Shown one piece after another: positions 56,751 to 64,000 of a stretch of DNA of 64,000 nt. A program made the position numbers and the translations under genes. The first letter of the stretch is position 1, and every line of letters begins with the position of its first letter. A model generated the notes under the pieces. It ran no database searches. It worked only from the letters and a program-made list of their open reading frames with translations, and was not told the DNA's origin. Source of the DNA: Spirogloea muscicola (lineage: Eukaryota > Streptophyta > Zygnematophyceae > Spirogloeales > Spirogloeaceae); assembly GCA_009602725.1 (NCBI GenBank), contig WELB01000132.1:306892-370891 (forward strand), written 5' to 3'.

Positions 56751-58235
56751 TGTTTTTCAGTGTTTTGTAATGTAGTCCTTTTTCCGGCTCCTCTTTCTTT
56801 GGCTTTGGACATTGTCCATTCTTTTCAGGGCTGGCTTTGCCAGCCCCTCTTCTCTGTGAGCGAGCCCTTCCTCTATTAAGGGGGCCAAGGGCTGTGGAGA
56901 TGAGTCAAAGGTGGCCAGCCAGGGCTGTGAAACGCCAGCCCAGACGAGTGGACAAGGATGGAAAGCGGCTGGAGAAAGAAAGAAAGTGGCTCTCCCAATG
57001 GGGGCAAGGGCGGAGAAAGTGAGGGCGATGGCTGTGATTGGCAACTCCAGTGAAAGGTATAAGAAAGTTCGAAGGGGCCAGAAAAGCGTCAAAGCAAGTG
57101 GGAAGGGCTCGCCCATTGAGGATAGGGGCTGGAAAAGCCAACTAAAAAAAGAATGACCAAAGTACGAGAACGAAGAAAGTGCTCGCTCATAGAGAAGAGG
57201 GCTGGCAAAGCCAGCCCAAAAAAGAATGGACAATGTCCATGGCCAATGAAAGAGGAGCCGGAAAAAGGGCTACACTACAAACCACTGCAAATCATATAGA
57301 CGATGCAGAGGGAAGCTCAGTACCCACGAGTGAGCAACATCAGGTCTGAGTAGCTCACTGCAGGGAAAGAAGCACTCCGCCGAGACCCAGAGGCGGTGGC
57401 CATAGCACGGCCTGCTCGCGTGTCGACGGCGTGGGCAAGGGAGCGTTGAAGCGATACGGCCAGGCGCATGCGGAGGACTTGGGCGAGCGAACCGGCGGCG
57501 TTGAAGCCGGGCATCGCCCCTGGCAGACCCGGCCGCCGGTCAATGGCCTCGCGGGCAAGCCGCTGAAGGAGATCCAGCCACCGGCTGCCGAAAGCCCAGT
57601 GTACATCCATCGGCAGGGCCGCGGATTCATACCCAACTGGGTGATCAGCACATTTTCGCTCCTTGCCCCGGGCCGCCAGGCCGACCGCGTGCCCTGCAAA
57701 CGACGACGATCTGGTTTGGCGGAGTCGATGCAGTCAGTTGTCACCATATCGGCGATGATGCGGGGACCGCCGCCTGGCGGGATGGCGACCAGGTCGGCGC
57801 GTCGTGCATGGGGCTGGCCGTCGGCGTCCCAGCTGGATGGGCATTACTGAGGAGGATCTCCACAGCCACCTTGAAGCCAGCCTCCGAGAAGGAAGCGCTC
57901 GCCCATAGAGAAGAGGGGCTGGCAAAGCCAGCTCAAAAAAATTGGACAATGTCCAAAGCCAAAGAAAGAGGAGCCGGAAAAAGGGACCCAGTCTCTCAGA
58001 CCCGAGGCTGCTTAGCAGGGGTTACTGAGTGCTTCGTAGCTGCTTCGTTTCTGTTTTGTGCTTCTTGTTCTTTGTACTTCCCCTGGCCCCTTCTCCTCCT
58101 TTGTTCATTCTTTTTTGGGCTGGCTTTTTCCAGCCCCTATCCTCAATGGGCGAGCCCTTCTCTCTGAAAAAGGACTACACTACAAAACACTGCAAAACAC
58201 ATAGACGATGCAGAGGGAAGCTCAGAGAAGGGGGC
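56750..58235. repeat. Dispersed modular repeats, block B copies in both orientations
   Basis: Block B (GGCTGGC-loop-GCCAGCC hairpin, GGACAATGTCCA, GAAAGAGGAGCCGGAAAAAG, CTACACTACAAA, CATAGACGATGCAGAGGGAA) is at 57180-57330 and 57890-58235 on the plus strand and at 56735-56870 on the minus strand. The 50-codon ORF module (57469-57317, minus) abuts the block B copy at 57180-57330. Confidence 0.75.
57317..57469 (-). other. Repeat-borne 50-codon ORF, second intact copy
   Basis: It begins MRLAVSLQRSLAHAVDTRAG and ends DLMLLTRGY-stop, with the same length and frame as 33653-33805. Middle residues differ (SGSRRSASFPAVS against SGFRQGDVFPPAS). Confidence 0.45.
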
Positions 58236-58548
58236 CAGGGGAAGCGCTAAGAAGAGCACTCAAGTGGCCAGCGGGTGCTCATCAAATTTCGCTGGCCAGA
58301 GCCTGCGGTCGGCCCGGGCCAGGTTGCGGCGGCGCGGCGGCCGCGGCGGTTGTGGCGGGTTTGGCGGCGCGGGGGGCGGCAGCTTCGGGGGCTCCGCCTG
58401 GCTGGCGGGCTTCCCTCGGCCGCGGGGGCTCCCCCCTCGCCGGGCTGCAAGCTTGGCTTTGTGGGACCCTCTCGCCAGTCGCCTCCCCCCCCCCCTCCCC
58501 CCGCCCGCCTATCTTCTACCACCCCTGGCGGCGGCAGCGGCGGCGGCT

Positions 58549-58582
<34 letters not shown>

Positions 58583-58949
58583 ACCAGTTTCCCGCCCTTT
58601 TTCAAAAATAGATTTGAAATGGGTGGAGGGATGTCTATTTGAGGGAGCCCCTGAAATCGCCGCGATGGCCATCGTCGCAGCATCGGACGGTCACAAGGGC
58701 CACAGTGTGTGGCCACCAAATTTGGTGGGCGATTGCGCGAGGCGGCCATCTTCGGGCCACGGCCCAGCAGCCAGCAGCGGGTGTTGCTCGAATTGAGGGG
58801 CCTTTGTGCGGGCGCCACCGCTGACCGCCTCGCCTGAACCAGAGAAGCTCTTCCACTAAGAAGATGAAACAGCTCTCACGGATAGCAGATTCTAACGCCA
58901 GGAGGCTGTCAGGCCTGGCATTATCGAGTGTGCTGTGTGCTGTGCTGTG

Positions 58950-60000
58950 TGCTGTGTGCTTTAGAAGCTCTCTCTGGCCCCTTCAAATTTTGTTGATCTG
59001 GGCTGTGGCCTCTCAAACCTATCGCCCTCTACTGGAAGCCTCGTCTTTTCTTATCAAATGCGACTCTCCAGCTTCCTTCCAGCGCTCCTGGCACATGCCT
59101 TGCATCTACGCGGGTGGGCGTGCCCTGGTTGCCGCCTCTAGCTCTGGGCGGGGCAACTCCGGCTCAATATGCGGGGCGACTCTTTCGCATGCGTTTGTCC
59201 ATATTTATCCAGCGGTCCTTGGCCAACGACTTGCACCTTCGTGCTGCCCGTGCTCTAGCTGCAGCTTCTGGCTTTCGTCAAGGGACTGCTTTCCGGCGGC
59301 TATCTTTCTGACTTGCGGCTACTAATGAGAAGTTACTAAGTGATCATCCTAGATGGTCCTTGCTTAATTATGGCTTTCTCTGGGCCCTTCGAACTTTGTT
59401 CATTCTAATTTCTGGGCTGGCCTCTCACAGACATCGCCCTCTACTGGAAGCGTCGTTCTTCGATTGAGGAAGAAGGGCGCTTGGGGCGGTGGCAGTGAGA
59501 GGCCAGCCCAGATAAAAGAACGAACAAACTTTGAAGGGGCCAGGGAAAGTGCTAAAGCACACGGGTATCAAGTAGCTAAGAAATACTCAGATACCCCTGC
59601 TGAGCAGCCGCAGGTCGGAGAAAGTGGTCTCCGGGTAGCAGGTCCCAGGCAGCAGCTGATGCACGACCGGCACGCAAAAGCAGCGCGTGTGCATGGACCT
59701 CTGCAACGAGACGGACAGGCGCATGCGATACACCTGCACAAGCGAGCCTGCTACATTGTAATCCGCCTGTTCCTGCTCCCATGGTACCGGCTGGAGATAG
59801 CGCTGCGCAAGAGCTGGTCCAGCAGCGCGAGCCACCGAGTGCCAATCGCCCCGTCGATGGCGAGCAGGACGTACTCGTCCTCCCACGAGTGGTCCGCATA
59901 CTTTACTCCTTCGGCCCCGGGCTGGCGTTGCCAGCCCCTCTTCTCTATCGGCGAGCAATTTCTTTGGCCCGGGCGTCGCCGGCCACCGCATGCAGAGGGG
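58950..60000. repeat. Dispersed modular repeat units near the 60-kb join
   Basis: Units with CATCGCCCTCTACTGGAAGC occur at 59000-59040 and 59425-59460. Plus-strand (59189-59315) and minus-strand (59725-59590) copies of the 50-codon ORF module are present but broken by indels. A block B-like hairpin (GGGCTGGCGTTGCCAGCCCC) is at 59919-59938. Confidence 0.65.
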
Positions 60001-60025
60001 ACTACTTTTCCTGGTGCTAGCTATN

Positions 60026-60218
60026 CAACGTTTCGGAATATCACGGCACCCCCAGTTACGGATACCCTCAAGTCAGAGACAGAAGCGTCTTCCGCATTCT
60101 TGATATACTTGCTGGCGATGCTCAGGACAAGCTGCAACAGCGCAATTTTTGTTAGCTTACGAATCACCTGCTCCGTGAGCAATTGCTCGCTCCACGTCTT
60201 GACGAGCTCAAGAACCCT
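60026..60218 (-). pseudogene. Probable chorein N-terminal-domain fragment, cut at an N
   Basis: The minus strand is open and reads IRKLTKIALLQLVLSIASKY, then IKNAEDASVSDLRVSVTGGA, then VIFRNV. This resembles the start of VPS13-like bridge lipid-transfer proteins, where a hydrophobic helix is followed by YxKN...L.VSLWGG.V.LRNL. Upstream in frame it reads RVLELVKTWSEQLL, after a possible acceptor at 60219. The frame is broken at 60025 by the N, beyond which only repeats are found. It may therefore be an intact gene misassembled, or a true fragment. Similarity is short and the call is tentative. Confidence 0.35.
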
Positions 60219-60679
60219 CTGTGATTGTAGTGATGCTAAGCGGCATAAGCACGACCCTTGTAGCTAGCATAATGAGCGTTCTAGAGTCATCCGCATCCGT
60301 GGCTGACGAATCAGGTGAGAAAATTGTGCCGCGGGCTTGCTTCACAGAAGCTGGCAATGACATATGACCGCAACTGCGGGATGCATCAAATTCTACTCCG
60401 AGTGTTGCCGAGAAAGGCAAGCCGAAGATTGGCAAGTACCGGAGTGAGCAGATATCGCTGGACGTTGCCGAGCACGGAGGGCCGGCCCAGCATAGAGCTC
60501 AGCAGACGGCTCAGCAGACCTCCGGAGGCCGCGCGCGACGGGAATGTGCGCCTCCTTCTGTATCAGGCGCCCCCGCTTGCCGATTCACGAGTCATAGGCG
60601 TCGCGCTCGCTCCTCAGCAGCGCCGTAACCAGGCGGCGAGAGAAACAGAGCCTCGATGGATCTCTCCCGCCTCAGCCGC

Positions 60680-60710
<31 letters not shown>

Positions 60711-61664
60711 GCCGTCGCCGTCGCCACTGCTTCGACCACTTCTGTCGGCCTATGTCAAATGCTCATCCATCACCGACAACCTCGCCAGTGCACCCGGGGG
60801 GGGGCGCCTTCTGCGGGCCATCCCGGCACGGCTCTCAGCCTTGGCGGAGCGACGCTTTCAGGCACAGGCAGCGATCGCGGCCAAGGAGCACTCTGCCAGG
60901 CTGAGATCTCGGCATCAGGGGCGGCAGTCGTGTGAGACAGCCATCTCCTTGGCAGCCAAGCCCAGGAGTGCCGCTGGGAGAGCCCTGCGCTAGAGCAGAA
61001 GCCTGGGGGTAAGCGTCACGTGGACACTCGCTTGGCTAAATTAAACCAGGGCAGACTGCAGTGCCGGCCTTACTGAACCCCTGCCTCTGCTGCTGCTGAC
61101 GGTGCAGAGCAAGGCGGTGTCACCCTGACATCTTGCAATTTGGGGTTCAGCTCAACAAGGTGGGCCCGGCTGTCATGACACATTCTCTTGAGGTGAGCTT
61201 CAGCCATTGAAGCTTTCCTCTCACCCGGAACAATTGCCTGCCCTTCAAAGTTATGCAGCCAGCTACTGAGCATGCTTTAGTAGCAGCCACTTGCCAACAG
61301 CGTAGTGCTACTTGGGTCTGGTGCGACATTGAAAGCTCACTCGTGTGTCACGCTTGTGATCTGACAGATGGATCGCTGCTTTTGGACCCCTTCTCCCGGC
61401 AGGAGGGGCTGCGGCTCGCTTGGCAGTCTGGAATGCATGCCCTCACTGCCTGCTGTGTGGTGGCTGCTGTCTGTGCTCCAAGAGCAGTGGTGGCCTTGAC
61501 AACAAAGCTTCCATGCCCTTACAAGAAGCTAACTCATGAGAGTGCTGAGCTCTCCTGGCTCACCACGCACATCCCCATAACCATTCTTTGATTCTTCCTG
61601 CTAGCTCAGAGTTACTCCATCTCGTCATCTGGCTTCTGCTCATCATCAGGCGAAATTGTATTTG
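60219..61664. other. Intergenic, no supported gene
   Basis: A CCG-rich stretch lies at 60670-60725. A 112-codon ATG-started ORF at 61253-61591 (plus) has no features I recognise and is best left unannotated. A 5' exon of the chorein-like fragment could lie here. Confidence 0.4.
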
Positions 61665-64000
61665 CTAGTATGCCGGCAAGATGTAGTCAGCAGCCAGCGC
61701 AGCAGAGCAGCACTGTTTGTCAGCTGAGTATGCCTCAAAGATGCTCAGGAGCCTGTCAAAGATTGGCTTAGCTGCCTGCGCGGCCACCATAGGCATTGCC
61801 TCCAGCTCCAGAGCGCCTGAACGAGCAAGTCCTTCCTCTGCAGAAGCTGCTGCCGGTTCTTGGCCATTGTCTGCTGCTGGAGCTGGACCATCAGAACGAG
61901 TTGCTGCATCAGCTGAATCTTCAAGCAGTGTGGGTTGCTGCGGAGCATGGCAGACTGCACATATGCAGGCACAGCCCGTGAGGCGGCCCTCAGCCTATAC
62001 ATAAACAGTGGTGAAAGACTGCCGAGATACATTGCTGCGGACCTGTGGCACCGGCGTCGTCAAGCAGTCGCTGCAGCTCCCGTGACCGCTGCTTCAGTGC
62101 GACAAACCCATCACCCTCGTTTCGTTCCACCACGTGCTCCATTTCGAGCAGGGGCCAGGCCTTTGGGGCACTGGCAGTGCTGGCGCTGCGCTTGTGATGG
62201 AGGTTGCGTTTCCAGTTCTGCACAAGGTTTGTCTGCAAAAGGCATTGCAAGCCTTGCTGCGCTGCCACCTGATGTCCCAGCTCGAGCAGGAGCCCTCCAG
62301 CCCTTGCCGAAGGCCTTGGCCAGACCATTGGGGAGTCATTGGCCTCATCGTTAGCTGGATGTCGTCCTCCGCCGCTGCCAGTTGTTGTCTGCCGAGGAGG
62401 CTTTGTGAGTGTCGTGCGCAAGTGGCTGGGGATCTTCTTGACGAGCTTCTGGGCGCGGCTGTGGGCCCCGAGCTGCAACATGCGGCGCTGCGCCTCGGCG
62501 TGTTGCAGCCTGCTGGACTCCGAGCAGCGGGTATCTTTGGGCTCCGCTCGCAACGTGGCCGCCAAGAGCAACGGCCTGTCGCGCTTGGGCCTTCGCCTGC
62601 GAGAGGCCCTGTTGAGGAGCGCAGGATCCTGCCGGCTCGCGGACGTGCTGACCTCCTCCCAGCCGCAGTGTTCACCCGACTGCTCCTGCTCGCCCTGCAG
62701 CCTGCTGCGGCCGTCCAGCCTCAGAGCTTGTGAGAGCCGCCCTGACTGGTCGTCAGCATGATGCCTGCGCTGGCTGCGCGCCACCTCAATCATGCGCCAT
62801 GCTCGGACTGAGCCGCCCAAGCTACCGCCTCTGGATCTCCCACGTTGCGGGCTGGAGTTGCCAGTCTGGCTGTTGGCCTGGGTGCCGTCGTCACTGTCTG
62901 ACAGTCGCTGGCAGCGCTTGTCATCATCATGCCGACTGCTTGACTGGTCGACCGGATGAGACGGGTCGCTGCTTTCGAGCCTCGGTATGGACTCACAGAT
63001 CACAAGCGCAAGCTTGTCCACTGGGGCCTGCAGAGCCTCCACCAGATGCTGCGGTTGGTCCCAGTCCATGGCATTGTAAAGCTCCTTGATCTCGTCCGGC
63101 AAGTCAGCCACGTAGCTGTATGGCCAAGGTCAGGGCCCTCTGTCAGCTGCATACAATCGAGCATTCGAGTAGCACAACAGGGCAAGCCTTCCTTGTGCTT
63201 TACGTGGCAGTAGAGCTGCGATGTTGCGTCAGCAGTATGCAGTAATGACAGCAGCTGGCAGCTTTGGGCGAGCTGATATACGGCGTCAGGATGTCGTCAG
63301 CGATGGCCTTCATGGTGGCCTCCGAGTGGAAGCGCAGGGCGGGGCAGGCCAGCAGGTCTGCGACCTCGTCCAGAAGCTGCTCGCCAGCGGGCCGCCGCCT
63401 CAAAAAGGTGGGTGCCATAGCCGGCTGCTCCCGGAGCTCCCGCAGCAGCTCCAAGCGCAAGATAATCTGCAGCTCCTGCCTGGTATGACGGTGTCAAGGA
63501 GTAGAGGCAAGGCAATCTATGGCGAGAGAACAGAACCCATGTGACGTCTCCTGATAAGATGACCCATGTAGTGGCGCAGACATCATATGCTCAGGAAAAT
63601 TGTGCCTCTGATAATGTGAAAGCCATGGGCGCAGCAGCCGCTGGATGCGATGCCAATGCACTCAGGCGATTAGAAGGCGAGGCGGCTGCTGACTGATAGC
63701 AGTGCAACAACCACGTCCAGGGACTGGTCTGACGGCGGCGGCGGCGACGGCGGGGTTTGAACCCGCGACCTCCGGCTTGACAGGCCGGCGCTTTGACCAG
63801 CTTAGCTACAGCTAAGCTGGTCAAACTTTTCTTTATTCGACGGCGATTTGCGGCTAACTTAGCGGCAACCGGCTGAGGAGGATACTCTCGAAACGTGGCC
63901 CGGCAGCGGGCGGGGTCGTCGCGGTCGGCGTCGGCGAGCGCCTGCCAGTCGCGCAGGTGGCGCTGGGCGAGCTCCCCGGGCCGCCGCAGGAGGCGCCGCC
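61665..64000 (-). CDS. Probable Treslin/SLD3-like DNA replication initiation protein, 5' end beyond the window
   Basis: Treslin/SLD3 helps load CDC45 onto origins in S phase. Exons that join in phase are 63475-63282, 63115-62043 and 61954-61665. A partial first exon runs from 64000 to about 63858 (possible donor CCG|GTTGCC). The recognisable part is the helical SLD3/Treslin segment: ELQIILRLELLRELREQP, then GEQLLDEVADLLACPALRFH, DDILTPYVADLPDEIKELYN and AMDWDQPQ. The long middle exon encodes a Ser/Arg/Gln-rich, probably disordered region with SDP, SSP and TLTK sites that could be kinase targets. The last exon ends LLSIFEAYSADKQCCSAAL..ILPAY-stop. The LQIILRLELL motif is the main basis for the call. 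Other parts of the family diverge fast, so this stays probable. Confidence 0.5.
63742..63815 (-). pseudogene. tRNA-Asp(GUC)-like sequence lacking its 5' acceptor strand
   Basis: The minus strand carries an A-box-like TAGCTAAGCTGG, an anticodon arm CCGGC-CTGTCAA-GCCGG with anticodon GTC, a perfect T arm GCGGG-TTCAAAC-CCCGC containing the B box, and a 3' acceptor strand CGTCGCC. The seven bases where the 5' acceptor strand should be (TTAGCTG) do not pair with it. It lies in an intron of the Treslin-like gene on the same strand. It could be a tRNA pseudogene or the head of a tRNA-derived SINE. Confidence 0.6.
63792..63825. repeat. Perfect 16-bp inverted repeat mirroring the tRNA D arm
   Basis: The arms are TTTGACCAGCTTAGCT and AGCTAAGCTGGTCAAA with a 2-base spacer. 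One arm is the D-arm region of the tRNA-like sequence; the other replaces its 5' acceptor strand. Confidence 0.9.

Larger units (their letters stand above)
53854..60025. other. Intergenic block upstream of PRP8, dominated by dispersed repeats from 55.8 kb
   Basis: 53854-54250 holds the PRP8 5' region. 54250-55800 is first GC-rich and then AT-richer, with no ORF I can assign. 55800-58235 is almost wholly modular repeats in both orientations. 58250-58860 is GC-rich with a CGG run at about 58520-58580 and no recognisable protein. 58950-60000 again holds repeat units. A single N at 60025 joins repeat sequence to unrelated sequence. Confidence 0.55.

Noticed and set aside
61253-61591. A 112-codon ATG ORF on the plus strand.
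   Set aside because: It looked faintly like an RNase PH-type segment (SLLLDP), but no other family motif is present, so I do not annotate it.
63591-63824. ORF reading VAKLVKAPACQAGGRGFKPR.
   Set aside because: It is the translation of the tRNA-Asp-like sequence and its mirror, not a protein gene.

Overview
This is nuclear DNA of a green-lineage eukaryote, most likely a streptophyte alga. The genes are split by many short spliceosomal introns with GT..AG ends. Plant-type telomere repeats (CCCTAAA) lie inside introns. The window also carries two families best known from land plants and their algal relatives: a TMK-type receptor kinase and a LOB-domain transcription factor. I cannot name the species. 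The assembly is a draft: two N gaps edged by homopolymers, several single-N joins, and a piece of Illumina adapter left in the sequence.

Layout, left to right: (1) TRM6-like tRNA m1A58 methyltransferase subunit (minus, runs off the left edge); (2) a MAP-kinase-derived pseudokinase (plus); (3) a two-exon LOB-domain transcription factor (minus); (4) an EF-hand protein built from three tandem modules (plus); (5) an Ala-rich coiled-coil protein (plus); (6) a mitochondrial-type ribosome recycling factor (minus, 5' end lost in a gap); (7) a NOL12/RRP17 nucleolar protein (plus); (8) a repeat-rich block with two oppositely oriented Copia gag fragments; (9) a HIRIP3/CHZ-type histone chaperone (minus); (10) a second repeat block; (11) a complete 12-exon TMK-like leucine-rich-repeat receptor kinase (plus); (12) a 27-exon PRP8 spliceosome core gene (minus); (13) a third repeat block; (14) a probable chorein-type fragment cut by an N (minus); (15) a probable Treslin/SLD3 replication-initiation gene (minus, runs off the right edge) with a tRNA-Asp-like sequence in an intron.

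The genes are mostly unrelated housekeeping and signalling genes, not an operon-like system. Their functions touch tRNA modification, calcium sensing, mitochondrial translation, rRNA processing, chromatin, splicing, DNA replication and cell-surface signalling. Two pairs are divergent (TRM6/pseudokinase and RRF/NOL12). Exon joins were worked out by hand from reading frame, splice-site dinucleotides and family conservation. Where I give exon lists, the phases add up to an open frame. The most unusual items are the pseudokinase that keeps its TEY phosphorylation motif, the TMK and LBD genes, and a modular dispersed repeat in which several copies keep the same 50-codon reading frame.
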